The notes under the pieces: model-generated
Told to the model about the DNA's origin: nothing
The model's database searches: none
Seen by the model: only the letters and a program-made list of their open reading frames with translations
Translations under genes and position numbers: made by a program
Shown here: positions 33,897 through 43,333 of the stretch, piece by piece
How the letters are laid out: each line of letters begins with the position of its first letter
Numbering within the stretch: the first letter of the stretch is position 1
NCBI GenBank assembly: GCA_029265255.1
Contig: JAJUJQ010000005.1
Location: 109,840-173,839, forward strand
Direction of reading: 5' to 3'
Length of the DNA: 64,000 nt
Source of the DNA: Spirochaetota bacterium
Lineage (GTDB): Bacteria; Spirochaetota; Spirochaetia; Treponematales; Rectinemataceae

Positions 33897-34931
33897 ATGA
33901 AAAGAATTTTGACCACCGTTTTCATTCTGGGCATTCTTGCTGCAGGTCCACTGGCCGCTCAGACTAGTATCGACAAACCGGCCGCGACTATCAAACTGAC
34001 CCGGCAGGAAGTAATTTCTGTGCGCCAGCTGCGAGCCGATGTGGAACGGCTTGAAAACGCGACCGGTATCAAAATGACAGTTGATCAAAGGAAGGATGTC
34101 CTAGACGCTCGTATCAACTCCATGCTGTTCCTGCAATTCTGTGAACGAGAGAAGATCTCTGTCTCCGATGCCCAGGTGAATGCCACGCTCAATCAACTCA
34201 AATCGCAGCTGGGACCCGGGGCCACGGACGCAGATCTCGAAAAATCGCTGAGAACTACTGGGGTTTTTGTTGAACCAAAGGTCTATGTACGCCAGCGATT
34301 ACTCTTTGAGGCCTATGTCCAGACCAAGAAGCTCGATGACCTCAAGGCTGCGTTACAGCCTCCCACCGCAGATGACATCCTCAAAGCCTATGATCTCGCC
34401 AAAGCATCACTTGTCAGGCCGGATACAATCCGGATCAGCGTGATTTATGTGGACACGAAGGGGAAGACCGATCAGGAAGTTGCCAAGGCAAAAGAACTAA
34501 TCAATTCCATAGCCGCCGCGCTCAAGAGCAACCCCTCAAAATTTGACGAATATGTGCTGCGCGCGGGCAATTCCTCCGGTTACAAGGCTATTCCTTCACT
34601 CTATCTCGAAAAGACCGCGCAGAGCAAAACCATTTTCGGCGCGGAATTCTTCGATGCGGCCTTCAAAACGAAGCCAGGAGAAATCACTCCGGTGATTCAG
34701 ACACCGACCGGATATCGAATTGTCAGAAACAACGAATTTATTCCCCAGAAGCAGCTCACACTTTCGGATCCGGTCCCTGGAAACCAGAACATGACCGTAC
34801 AGGAATTTTTAACCTACCAGCTCGCATCCGAGAAGGAGCAGCAGTTCATGGACGCGACCGAGGCGGATCTCATTCAAGCGCTCAGAAAAGAAGCGACCAT
34901 CAAGATTTACACCGAAAACCTGAACTGGTAA
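33897..34931 (+). CDS. PpiC/SurA-type periplasmic foldase
   Basis: A 344-residue exported protein: signal peptide (cut near GPLAAQ at about 20-22), SurA_N-like helical region, then a parvulin-like domain (about 165-285: TIRISVIYVDTKGK, then AAFKTKPGEITPVIQTPTGYRIVRN). Several parvulin active-site residues are not evident, so it may act mainly as a chaperone for envelope proteins. ATG 33897 precedes the signal sequence; the frame is open 10 codons further up. Next gene: nusB after 10 nt. Confidence 0.8.
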   Translation: MKRILTTVFILGILAAGPLAAQTSIDKPAATIKLTRQEVISVRQLRADVERLENATGIKMTVDQRKDVLDARINSMLFLQFCEREKISVSDAQVNATLNQLKSQLGPGATDADLEKSLRTTGVFVEPKVYVRQRLLFEAYVQTKKLDDLKAALQPPTADDILKAYDLAKASLVRPDTIRISVIYVDTKGKTDQEVAKAKELINSIAAALKSNPSKFDEYVLRAGNSSGYKAIPSLYLEKTAQSKTIFGAEFFDAAFKTKPGEITPVIQTPTGYRIVRNNEFIPQKQLTLSDPVPGNQNMTVQEFLTYQLASEKEQQFMDATEADLIQALRKEATIKIYTENLNW

Positions 34932-34941
34932 GGAAATCATC

Positions 34942-35385
34942 GTGGCTTCGAGAAGAAAAGCGCGAATTCTTGCGGTGCAAGCCCTCTATGCCTGGGAAAT
35001 GGCTCATCATTCTCTAGAGGAATTACTGTCCTTTTCCTGGCTCGATTCTAAAAAATTGAGCGAGTATGAGGCAGAGGTGCTCGCGTTTTCCCGCCTTCTC
35101 ATAGCTGGGACAATCGAGCGTATCGAAGAGATCGATAGTCATATCAAGAAGAATCTGGAACATTGGACATTCGACCGGCTAAGAAAGGTCGACCTTGCGA
35201 TACTCCGTGTAGGCTGTTACAGCCTTCTCTATCAAAAGGATATTCCTTCGGGAATCAGCATCGACGAGGCAATCGAAATAGCCAAGGAATATGGAAGCGA
35301 CGAATCATATCGCTTTGTCAACGGTGTTCTTGATGCGATAAAGAGGAGTGTGGAAGGAGGCAGGGATGATCCGGGTCAAAAATGA
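34942..35385 (+). CDS. nusB: Transcription antitermination factor NusB
   Basis: An all-helical RNA-binding factor of 147 residues for rRNA antitermination with NusE. SRRKARILAVQALYAWE and the C-terminal IPSGISIDEAIEIAKEYGSDES..FVNGVLD are NusB signatures. GTG start with AAGGAA 6 nt upstream. It overlaps map by 20 nt. Confidence 0.95.
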   Translation: MASRRKARILAVQALYAWEMAHHSLEELLSFSWLDSKKLSEYEAEVLAFSRLLIAGTIERIEEIDSHIKKNLEHWTFDRLRKVDLAILRVGCYSLLYQKDIPSGISIDEAIEIAKEYGSDESYRFVNGVLDAIKRSVEGGRDDPGQK

Positions 35386-36112
35386 ACGACAGATCCAGGG
35401 TATCAGAGAATCCTGCCGCATGCTTTCCGAGCTCTATGAGCAGCTTGTCCCCATGATAAGGCCAGGTGTCACGCCTAAGGAACTCGACCGTTTCGCGCAT
35501 CGCTTCATTGTCTCCCGGGGGGGCAAACCAGCATTCCTTGGCTACGAGGGATACCCGGCGACGCTCTGTGTGTCGGTCAATGAGGTGGTCATCCATGGGA
35601 TCCCCGATGACAGACCATTTGCCGAAGGCGACATCATAGGAATCGACTGCGGCATCGATCTCAATGGGCATTATTCCGACGCAGCCATTACGGTACCGGC
35701 GGGAGAGATCAGCCCCCAGGCGCATAAGCTGGTCACGGTCACCAGGGAATGTCTGGATCGCGCCATCGCCCAGGTCAAACCTCATGCTAGAATTTCCGAT
35801 ATATCCCGCGCTGTCTTCTCACACGCAACCGCGAATGGATTCAAAGTGGTCCGGCAATATTGCGGCCACGGCGTAGGACTCGCGATGCACGAGGATCCGC
35901 AGATTCCCAACTATGTATCAAACGGCCCGAATCCACGGCTTATTCCAGGCATGGTGATTGCCATAGAGCCGATGATCAACATCGGCACGAGCGAAGTGCG
36001 CGTCCTCGATGACGGATGGACCGTTGTCACTGCCGATCGCTCTCTTTCTGCACATTTCGAGCACACAATCCTAGTCACCGAATCCGGCTGCGAGATCCTG
36101 ACCCGCTGGTGA
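35366..36112 (+). CDS. map: Methionine aminopeptidase, type I
   Basis: Removes the initiator Met; 248 residues. Metal ligands are visible in order: IGIDCGID (Asp), YSDAAIT (Asp), GHGVGLAMHE (His), AIEPM (Glu) and FEHTILVTE (Glu). The start has GGAGG 5 nt upstream and lies inside the nusB end. No N-terminal zinc finger. Confidence 0.96.
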   Translation: MIRVKNERQIQGIRESCRMLSELYEQLVPMIRPGVTPKELDRFAHRFIVSRGGKPAFLGYEGYPATLCVSVNEVVIHGIPDDRPFAEGDIIGIDCGIDLNGHYSDAAITVPAGEISPQAHKLVTVTRECLDRAIAQVKPHARISDISRAVFSHATANGFKVVRQYCGHGVGLAMHEDPQIPNYVSNGPNPRLIPGMVIAIEPMINIGTSEVRVLDDGWTVVTADRSLSAHFEHTILVTESGCEILTRW

Positions 36113-36207
36113 ACCAGCACCGTAACATTCTTTTGTTGTATTAATTTTATTATATTGAATATGTCATATCCAAATTCAACGCACCGCGCGCAGGAGGATC
36201 GACTGCT

Positions 36208-37725
36208 ATGTCATTTACCAAGAAACTCTATTCGAAAAACTTCTTTATTGCGAATCTTGTCATTCTTGGCATTGTCATAGGGTTTGCCCTTGCTTTTTTA
36301 TTCAGGGCGCAGCCGAACGGCAGTGGTACTGCAAGTCTTCCAGTAGTACAGGCTCAGTCTCCTTCGATGGTGACAGGACCCGATATTGAAGCGGCGATTG
36401 AGCAGGCAGAAGCGGTCCAGACTGCCTTCCGTTCCATCGCCAAGAATGTATTGCCAGCTGTCGTAGAAATCGATGTGGTCGAGGGAGGGCAGAAAACTCC
36501 CGACAAGAACCAGACCCCGCAATTTCCATTCGATTTCTTTTTCGGCCCTGATTCGAATCCAGAGCAGTATCCACAAGAAGGGCTTGGTTCTGGCGTGATC
36601 GTCCGTCGAACGGGAAAGACCGTGTATGTACTCACCAACCACCACGTGGCCGGCAACGCGACGAAAATTACGGTCAAGCTCAGCGATGGCCGCGAATATG
36701 ATGCGAAACTTGTTGGTACCGACGAGCGCAAGGATATCGCGCTGGTCAGGTTCGAAACCGATGATGCCGATATCACGGTCGCGCGTCTCGGGGATTCATC
36801 AAAGTTGCAGGTTGGAGATTGGGCAATCGCGCTTGGAAGCCCTTTCGGCTATGTGTCATCGGTAACGACGGGTATTATCAGCGCCCTCGGAAGAAGAGGC
36901 GGACCTGACGGGAACATCAATGACTTCATTCAGACTGATGCCGCCATCAATAAAGGCAATTCCGGCGGAGCGCTGGTGAATATCCGCGGAGAAGTCATCG
37001 GCATTAATACCTGGATCGCATCACCTACCGGCGGCTCAGTGGGTCTCGGATTTGCCATACCCATCAACAATGTCAAAGACGCGATTGACGATTTCATCGC
37101 GCATGGATCCATAAAATATGGATGGCTTGGCGTGAGTCTGTCTGATATCGTCAAGGATAAAGCCAGCGCCAGGGAGCTTGGGCTCGAAGGAAGAAAAGGA
37201 GCGCTCATAGGGCATGTCTTTATCGATGGTCCTGCAGACAAGGCAGGAATTCTGCCTGGTGACTTCATTACTGCCGTCAACGGGAAAACCGTAGAAACCA
37301 CTGAGGATCTTGTGCGGCTTGTGGGCGATCTTAAAGCAGGAAGCACGGCGCGTTTCGATTTGATCCGGCGCGGCACCTCCATGTCCCTCAACGCAACAAT
37401 AGAGTTGCGGGACAAAAACATCGCAGGCAACAACGCAAAGATTTTCCCAGGTGCCACGCTCATTTCGCTGAAATCGGATTCAGTGACCAAAAAGGACCTT
37501 CCTGCTGGTGTGAAGGGCGCTCTTGTTGTCGATGTCCTCGCGAAGTCACCCGCCGCCGTTATGGGGCTCAGAGCTGGTGATATTGTAACCCGCATCAATG
37601 GCAGGGCCATTGGCGATCTCAGGGAATTCTACGATGTGCTGGCTAAAGAAGGCCGAAGCCGCCTAGTGTTTACGGTGAATCGCGATGGGCAGCTTGTTGA
37701 GACCCTTGCGTATGTAGGAAAGTAA
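36208..37725 (+). CDS. degP: HtrA/DegP-family serine protease with two PDZ domains
   Basis: An envelope quality-control protease of 505 residues. An uncleaved-looking N-terminal membrane helix (12-32) probably anchors it. The catalytic triad is H146 (TNHHV), D176 (RKDIAL) and S252 (GNSGG). PDZ1 is about 310-390 and PDZ2 about 420-500. AGGAGG lies upstream, in an A+T-rich 95-bp gap that likely holds its promoter. A terminator follows at 37765. Confidence 0.95.
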   Translation: MSFTKKLYSKNFFIANLVILGIVIGFALAFLFRAQPNGSGTASLPVVQAQSPSMVTGPDIEAAIEQAEAVQTAFRSIAKNVLPAVVEIDVVEGGQKTPDKNQTPQFPFDFFFGPDSNPEQYPQEGLGSGVIVRRTGKTVYVLTNHHVAGNATKITVKLSDGREYDAKLVGTDERKDIALVRFETDDADITVARLGDSSKLQVGDWAIALGSPFGYVSSVTTGIISALGRRGGPDGNINDFIQTDAAINKGNSGGALVNIRGEVIGINTWIASPTGGSVGLGFAIPINNVKDAIDDFIAHGSIKYGWLGVSLSDIVKDKASARELGLEGRKGALIGHVFIDGPADKAGILPGDFITAVNGKTVETTEDLVRLVGDLKAGSTARFDLIRRGTSMSLNATIELRDKNIAGNNAKIFPGATLISLKSDSVTKKDLPAGVKGALVVDVLAKSPAAVMGLRAGDIVTRINGRAIGDLREFYDVLAKEGRSRLVFTVNRDGQLVETLAYVGK

Positions 37726-37764
37726 GTATATATTTCAAACCCATCAGCGGTACTTGCCGTATCC

Positions 37765-37788
37765 GGAAGCCTCCCCCCGGAGGCTTCC
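37765..37788 (+). terminator. Strong hairpin, probable terminator after degP
   Basis: GGAAGCCTCC pairs perfectly with GGAGGCTTCC around a CCCC loop, then ATTGTTT. It ends only 19 nt before the phosphoribosyltransferase start, so it could also influence that gene. Confidence 0.7.
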
Positions 37789-37807
37789 ATTGTTTAGAAG
37801 GGATGCT

Positions 37808-38416
37808 ATGCACAAGGAATTCGTTTCCTACGATACGATCCGCAACAACGCGATCAAGCTGGCCTACCGAATTTACAAGGATGGATTCATTCCCGACGTA
37901 ATCTATGTGTCGTTGCGTGGCGGCGCCTACATGGGCAACGTGATCAGCGAATATTTCAAGTTCGTGCGCTCGGAGCGGCCAGTGTTCTATGCTGCTGTCG
38001 TCGCGCGATCCTATACAGGCTTCAACCAGGAAGAGACGATCCGGATTGACGGATGGACCTATAATCCCGATTTCCTGAGGCATGGCGACAAAGTGCTGCT
38101 GGTCGATGATGTATTCGATTCGGGGCGTACCATCAATTATCTGGCACGGGTTATCATGGAAAGAGGGTTGCCGCGAAGCGATATCAAGATTGCTGTACAT
38201 GACTATAAGGTGCGCGCTTATTTACCGCAGCACCTTCCGATCATGCCCGATTACTGGTGCAGGAAGATCGAGGTGCCGACGCGCGAGGATGAGACCTGGA
38301 TCCATTACATGAGCCATGAACTGGAAGGCTTGACCAAGGCCGAGGTAGCTGAGCACTATCTCAAGGATGATCCGGACCTTGCCGAGGCAATGGCGCTGGT
38401 GACGCGCGGCTGCTGA
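37808..38416 (+). CDS. Phosphoribosyltransferase family protein
   Basis: A 202-residue type I PRTase. The PRPP loop is LLVDDVFDSGRTI and an earlier DVIYVSLRGGAYMG gives the pyrophosphate loop. It resembles purine (hypoxanthine/xanthine/guanine) PRTases of the archaeal and cyanobacterial kind, but base specificity cannot be read. ATG 37808 with AAGGG upstream. It stands alone between a terminator and convergent glgC. Confidence 0.85.
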   Translation: MHKEFVSYDTIRNNAIKLAYRIYKDGFIPDVIYVSLRGGAYMGNVISEYFKFVRSERPVFYAAVVARSYTGFNQEETIRIDGWTYNPDFLRHGDKVLLVDDVFDSGRTINYLARVIMERGLPRSDIKIAVHDYKVRAYLPQHLPIMPDYWCRKIEVPTREDETWIHYMSHELEGLTKAEVAEHYLKDDPDLAEAMALVTRGC

Positions 38417-38454
38417 ACCTAAGCGACCTGGTTGCCCGCAGGTGGCTTGGCGAT

Positions 38455-39729
38455 TCAGATGACCGTACCGTCCGGTACCACCTGATTTTTTGGGATGACA
38501 ATAATGCCATCGACGATGTAATGGGTACCGAATTCGCCGTCCTGGCGTGGCAGCGGATCGATGCCGATGCGGCAGTTTGATCCTATCCGGGCATTTTTGT
38601 CGATGATAGCTCTGCGTATGATGGAACCACCGCCGATGCCGATATTGGGAACGCCATTCGCGCGATTTTCCGCTTTCTGAGCTTCGGTTTCGTAATAGTC
38701 CGCTCCCATGCAGACAACACCGTCTAGGCTTGCTCCGGATTCGATGATGGTGCGGATGCCGACGATCGAGCGGCTTATTGATGCGTTGGTGATGATACAA
38801 CCATCGCTCGCCAATACTTGATTCAAGGTGCAGAAATTGATTTTTGAAGCCGGCAGGTTGCGTGTGTGCGTGTATATCGGCCTCGTTTCGTCATAGAAAT
38901 TGAATTGCGGATTAATGTCGGTGAGCCCGATGTTCGCCTCGTAGAAACTGCTAATGGTTCCGATGTCTTCCCAATATCCAGCAAAGACAAAGGTATTTAC
39001 CCGTTCTTTCTCGACAATGGCCGGGATGATCTCCTTGCCGAAGTCGTTGGCGTCCATTCGCATGGCTTCCTCGATCAGGGAAGTGTCGAAGACGTAGATG
39101 CCCATGCTGGCAAGGTATTTCTTGTCGGGTGCCGCATCGGAAGGCCGAAGCGCTTCGGGCACCTCGAATTCATGGATATCCCGGTCCGGTCCCGGTTTTT
39201 CAAGGAAGCTATCGATGGTGCCGTCAGGTCGAAGCTTGATAATGCCGAGGGCGCTGGCGGCTTCGCGTGTAACCAGCGTGCCTGCGATAGTCAGTCGTGT
39301 TCTTGAATCAAGATGGCTTCGGAACATGGCTTCAAGGTCCATGCGATACAGCTGATCTCCCGAAAGGATCATGTAATGGGTAGGGTGATGGGGTCTGAAA
39401 TGGATGAGGTTCTTCCGGATTGCGTCTGCGGTGCCCTCGTACCAGCCTGAGTGTATCGGCGTCTGTTCGGCCGCCAGTATTTCTACAAAACCGCGGGTAA
39501 AGTGGTCGAACTTGTATGAGCGTGAAATATGCAGGTGCAGGGATGCCGAATTAAATTGCGTTAAGATGTAAATTTTTTTGAAACCGGAATTGATACAGTT
39601 CGAAATGGGAATATCAACAAGCCGGTATTTGCCACCGAAAGGAACTGCGGGCTTTGAACGTTCCTTGGTGAGAGGGAAGAGCCTGGTTCCCTTGCCACCC
39701 CCCAGGACGATGGAAAGAATCTCGGCCAT
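38455..39729 (-). CDS. glgC: Glucose-1-phosphate adenylyltransferase
   Basis: Makes ADP-glucose for glycogen synthesis; 424 residues. LGGGKGTRLFPLTKERSKPAVPFGGKYRLVDIPISNCINSG is recognisable at the N-terminus, in the nucleotide and activator region. GDQLYRMD holds the catalytic Asp, FLEKP the glucose site, and a left-handed beta-helix ends the protein. AGGAG precedes the ATG. No other glycogen gene is in the window. Confidence 0.96.
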   Translation of the reverse strand: MAEILSIVLGGGKGTRLFPLTKERSKPAVPFGGKYRLVDIPISNCINSGFKKIYILTQFNSASLHLHISRSYKFDHFTRGFVEILAAEQTPIHSGWYEGTADAIRKNLIHFRPHHPTHYMILSGDQLYRMDLEAMFRSHLDSRTRLTIAGTLVTREAASALGIIKLRPDGTIDSFLEKPGPDRDIHEFEVPEALRPSDAAPDKKYLASMGIYVFDTSLIEEAMRMDANDFGKEIIPAIVEKERVNTFVFAGYWEDIGTISSFYEANIGLTDINPQFNFYDETRPIYTHTRNLPASKINFCTLNQVLASDGCIITNASISRSIVGIRTIIESGASLDGVVCMGADYYETEAQKAENRANGVPNIGIGGGSIIRRAIIDKNARIGSNCRIGIDPLPRQDGEFGTHYIVDGIIVIPKNQVVPDGTVI

Positions 39730-39755
39730 ATCTGCTCCTTTCCGGCTTCTGCCGA

Positions 39756-39784
39756 TTTACCTTTTGTCGATCGATAGCTACAGT
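39756..39784 (+). promoter_or_regulatory. Possible mrfA promoter, leaderless arrangement
   Basis: TTTACC (39756-39761), 17 bp, TACAGT (39779-39784), then 7 nt to ATG 39792. No Shine-Dalgarno lies before that ATG. Confidence 0.35.
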
Positions 39785-39810
39785 ATATCCTATGAATCCG
39801 GAATCCGCAA
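39782..39810 (-). promoter_or_regulatory. Putative glgC promoter overlapping the mrfA start
   Basis: On the minus strand TTGCGG (39810-39805), 17 bp, TATACT (39787-39782). The -35 box and spacer lie within the first codons of mrfA, so the two divergent genes share promoter DNA. Confidence 0.5.
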
Positions 39811-42107
39811 ACAGCATTTTGACTGAACTTGAGTCGTGGATGAGGGCAGAGGGCGCTCTATCCTGGATGTCTAGGCTGGCAGCACGACAAGCCAGTTATG
39901 TTCCACTTCCCTCGGATTTGAAACCGGAGCTCCGCGTGGCACTCGAGGCTCGAGGCATCACGTCGCTCTATACCCATCAAAGCCAGTCTTACGAGTTTGC
40001 GCGTGCAGGTGAGGATTTCGTGGTTGTAACCCCAACCGCTTCGGGCAAGACTCTCTGCTACAATTTGCCGGTCATGCAGACGCTTCTGGAAGATCCGGAA
40101 GCACGCGCGCTCTATCTTTTTCCCACAAAAGCACTGTCGCAAGACCAGCAGAGCGCGCTCAATGAGATCTCGCTCGCGGGAAGCCTGGGGCTTTCGGTCA
40201 ACACTTATGATGGCGACACACCAGGCGATATCAGGAGCAAGGCTCGCATTGGAGCCCGCATCATCATATCGAATCCCGACATGCTGCATAGCGGCATTCT
40301 TCCCAACCATACGAAGTGGATACGTTTCTTCTCCAACCTGCGGTTTGTCGTCATCGACGAGCTGCACGCGTATCGGGGGGTATTTGGCAGCCATGTTGCC
40401 CATGTCATACACCGGCTGATCCGGATCGCGCGCTTCTATAACGCTGATCCCCGCTTTATCTTTGCGTCGGCGACCGTAGCTAATCCAACAGAACTTGCCT
40501 CCCGACACATCGGAAGGCCGGTACGGCTTATCCAGGAAAACGGTGCCGCGTCGGGCGAAAAAATACTGTTTTGCTACAATCCCCCTGTCGTCGATCCGGT
40601 ACAAGGCATACGACGTTCCAGCGCGTTGGAAGCGGAGCGAATCATGCTTTGGCTTCTCCGCAAGGGGATTCGAACGATACTTTTTTCCAAATCCCGTCTG
40701 CAGGTAGAGCTGCTCGCAAGCTATCTTAACAGGAAACTAGAGAATCCTCATAATCGCAACTATGGAATCGTCGTAAAACCCTATCGCTCGGGCCTTTTGC
40801 CTTCGGAACGGAGAGACATCGAGAAGGGGCTGCGCGAGGGAAAAATCCATGGTGTTGTCTCGACCAATGCGCTCGAACTGGGAATAGATATTGGCGGACT
40901 CGATGCGGCGGTCGTCACTGGATACCCAGGAAGCATCGCTTCATTCTGGCAGCAGGCGGGCCGAGCGGGAAGAGGTACCGGTCTGTCTGTCGTAATCTAT
41001 GTGGCGTCGTCAGCCCCGCTCGATCAGTATTTCGCAGCGAATCCTGAGTATTTTCTCTCCCGTGAGCCGGAGCGGGCGCATATCGATATCTCTAACCCCT
41101 ACATTTTTACGGATCACCTGAAATGTGCCGCATTCGAGCTGCCTTTTGCGGATGGGGAAGTGTTCTCACCGGAATCATCCCAGGATGCGGCTGCGAACCT
41201 TACCCGGGAAGGGCTTGCCTATCTCGAGGAAGAAGGGATTGTCCGACATGTTTCGGGGAAGTATTTCTGGTCTGCGGAAGGATATCCCGGCGAGAAGATA
41301 TCGCTGCGGTCTGCGACGACCGAGAATGTGATCATTGTTGATATCACCAAAGGCCGTCATGACGTTATCGGTGAGATGGACAGACCGAGCGCTAAGGAAC
41401 TGCTCTTTGAAAACGCGGTATACATTCATCTTGGAACTCAGTATCTGGTCAAGAGCCTCGATGTGGACAAACGCGTCTGCCTGGTCGAACGGAGCGATGT
41501 GGATTACTGGACCGATTCGATCGTCAAACGCGATATCGAAGTGCTCTCGCAGGATCATGTCCAGATATACGGTGGCTGGAAGAAAATTCTCGGGGATGTC
41601 CTTGTCAGGAGCCAGGTTGAGAAGTTCAAGAAACTCAAGTTCTCGACGAATGAAAACATCGGCTATGGAGAGATATGGCTGTCGCCGGAGGAAATGCAGA
41701 CAAGAGCGCTCATGCTGGCAGCCACAGAGGGAGCGACCGCAGAACGAACGCTATCAGGCTTGCCTCCAGAAAAAGCCGATGCAGTCCTGCGCGGAATAGG
41801 GCGCCTTGTGCGGGAACTCGCTCCAGCCTCGATTCTCTGTGATGCTCGCGATATCGGCGTAGCGACGAGGATAAAGGATCCCTTCTTTGCGGTTCCCGTG
41901 CTGTATTTCTATGATCAATATCCCGGAGGAACCGGGCTTGCCGAATCGCTTGAAGAAAAGCTGCTTCCTGTGCTGAAAACCGCGATGGAGCGAATATCGC
42001 GATGCAGCTGCCATGCCGGCTGTCCCTCTTGCATCGGTGTGGATGCGGCGGGCGAGGAGCATAAGTCCATCGCGTGCGAATTAATCCAGGAGATCGTGAG
42101 CGCATGA
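39792..42107 (+). CDS. DEAD/H helicase with DUF1998 domain, MrfA/YprA-like
   Basis: A 771-residue superfamily 2 helicase. Q-like THQSQSYEFA, motif I TPTASGKT, motif II DELH, motif III SATV, motif VI QQAGRAGRG. The C-terminal DUF1998 domain ends in CSCHAGCPSC, four cysteines for a metal site as in B. subtilis MrfA, which acts in repair of mitomycin C damage. It overlaps the exonuclease gene by 4 nt (ATGA), matching the MrfA-MrfB pair. Symbol withheld because orthology is inferred. Confidence 0.88.
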   Translation: MNPESANSILTELESWMRAEGALSWMSRLAARQASYVPLPSDLKPELRVALEARGITSLYTHQSQSYEFARAGEDFVVVTPTASGKTLCYNLPVMQTLLEDPEARALYLFPTKALSQDQQSALNEISLAGSLGLSVNTYDGDTPGDIRSKARIGARIIISNPDMLHSGILPNHTKWIRFFSNLRFVVIDELHAYRGVFGSHVAHVIHRLIRIARFYNADPRFIFASATVANPTELASRHIGRPVRLIQENGAASGEKILFCYNPPVVDPVQGIRRSSALEAERIMLWLLRKGIRTILFSKSRLQVELLASYLNRKLENPHNRNYGIVVKPYRSGLLPSERRDIEKGLREGKIHGVVSTNALELGIDIGGLDAAVVTGYPGSIASFWQQAGRAGRGTGLSVVIYVASSAPLDQYFAANPEYFLSREPERAHIDISNPYIFTDHLKCAAFELPFADGEVFSPESSQDAAANLTREGLAYLEEEGIVRHVSGKYFWSAEGYPGEKISLRSATTENVIIVDITKGRHDVIGEMDRPSAKELLFENAVYIHLGTQYLVKSLDVDKRVCLVERSDVDYWTDSIVKRDIEVLSQDHVQIYGGWKKILGDVLVRSQVEKFKKLKFSTNENIGYGEIWLSPEEMQTRALMLAATEGATAERTLSGLPPEKADAVLRGIGRLVRELAPASILCDARDIGVATRIKDPFFAVPVLYFYDQYPGGTGLAESLEEKLLPVLKTAMERISRCSCHAGCPSCIGVDAAGEEHKSIACELIQEIVSA

Positions 42108-43333
42108 ATCTCAAAGAGCGGCTCGCGCTTTTGAAGACAGCCAGGGAAGTCACCCATACGCGCGAGAAGGAGGACAATCCGCAGCGGCCGGGGACTATTC
42201 AGCGTACGAGAGGAATCGCACGTGTATTGCGAAGCGCTGGATGGGAGGAAATTGCGCCTCTGGTCTGGCGCAGGGAAATCGAACGCCGCTTGCCTTTCCT
42301 TGGGCGCGCGATGCAAAGAGCGATACCGGAGATGTCACCCGGAGAACCAGGTGATACTGTCTATTTTGATCTGGAAACCACTGGGCTTTCAGGAGGAACC
42401 GGTACCATTCCTTTTCTCTGCGCAAGTGGAAAGGTCGTAGGTTCGGTACTGGTCCTCAGACAAGTGTACCTAGAGGACTATCCGGGTGAGCCTGATTTTC
42501 TCAACGCAGTGATAGACGATCTCTCCAGAGCTGGGAGCATCGTCAGCTACAATGGAGCCTGCTTCGATGTGCCACTCCTCCAGACGCGCTGTATCTTGAA
42601 CCATACATCGCTCCCTTTATTTACGCATCATGATCTGTTGCGAGACTGCCGGAGACTGTGGAGAAGGACGCTGGAATCCTGTTCGCTTCAATACCTTGAG
42701 TCAATGTTGCTCGACAAGGTGCGCGAAAATGATATTCCCGGCTTTTTGGTGCCACGGGTTTGGCTCGAGGCAGTCAGGGCGACGCATCTGAGCGAAGCGC
42801 AGGAGGAGCTGATTGCCCGTGTCTGGTATCATAATGGAGAAGATGTGGTATCGCTGGCCGGTCTTCATCGTGTCATTATCCAAGCATATCGAGAGCCAGA
42901 ATGGGCGGTTGAAGAATTGCGGGCTGATCCTTCGGCACTGTGTAGAATATTGGCAAGAGAGGGGAGGGAACGCGAAGCTCGCGATGTCCTCATCAGGGTG
43001 CGGGATGGTGAGATCGGCTCATGGCTCGATACCACGGCAAGGATGCGGGCATTGCGTCATCTGGCTGCGTGGGCATGGCGAACGCGGGATAGAGACCTTC
43101 TGGGTGCTACGGTATGTGCTATGGATGAGTCACCGGATGGCTGTATTGCTCGCGCAAAGTACTATGAACACCAGGCACGCGACTTGCATGAAGCGCTCTA
43201 TTGGGCAGAAAAGGCTCGCGACGAACTGAATACGCAGAGCGGAGAAGGACACCGCAGGGATCTTGAGCCGGAAGCGCTGGAACACCGCATTATCCGTCTC
43301 CAAAAGAAGGTCGCTCGTCAGGGCAGCATCTGA
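42104..43333 (+). CDS. YprB/MrfB-like DEDDh exonuclease
   Basis: A 409-residue protein. Central RNase H-like domain: YFDLETTGL (motif I with Asp and Glu), SYNGACFDVPLL (Asp), and WYHNGEDVVSL (His and Asp), giving DEDDh residues. The C-terminal part is helical and TPR-like. B. subtilis YprB (MrfB) is the exonuclease partner of MrfA. The coupling to the helicase by ATGA overlap supports a joint repair function. Overlaps rlmN tail to tail by 16 nt. Confidence 0.85.
   Translation: MNLKERLALLKTAREVTHTREKEDNPQRPGTIQRTRGIARVLRSAGWEEIAPLVWRREIERRLPFLGRAMQRAIPEMSPGEPGDTVYFDLETTGLSGGTGTIPFLCASGKVVGSVLVLRQVYLEDYPGEPDFLNAVIDDLSRAGSIVSYNGACFDVPLLQTRCILNHTSLPLFTHHDLLRDCRRLWRRTLESCSLQYLESMLLDKVRENDIPGFLVPRVWLEAVRATHLSEAQEELIARVWYHNGEDVVSLAGLHRVIIQAYREPEWAVEELRADPSALCRILAREGREREARDVLIRVRDGEIGSWLDTTARMRALRHLAAWAWRTRDRDLLGATVCAMDESPDGCIARAKYYEHQARDLHEALYWAEKARDELNTQSGEGHRRDLEPEALEHRIIRLQKKVARQGSI

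Noticed and set aside
32637..34088. A 483-codon open frame on the minus strand
   Set aside because: It lies wholly antisense to the well-supported gene at 32610, the DnaJ-domain gene and the start of the foldase gene. Its product has no recognisable motif and is Arg/His/Phe-rich as expected of a shadow frame.
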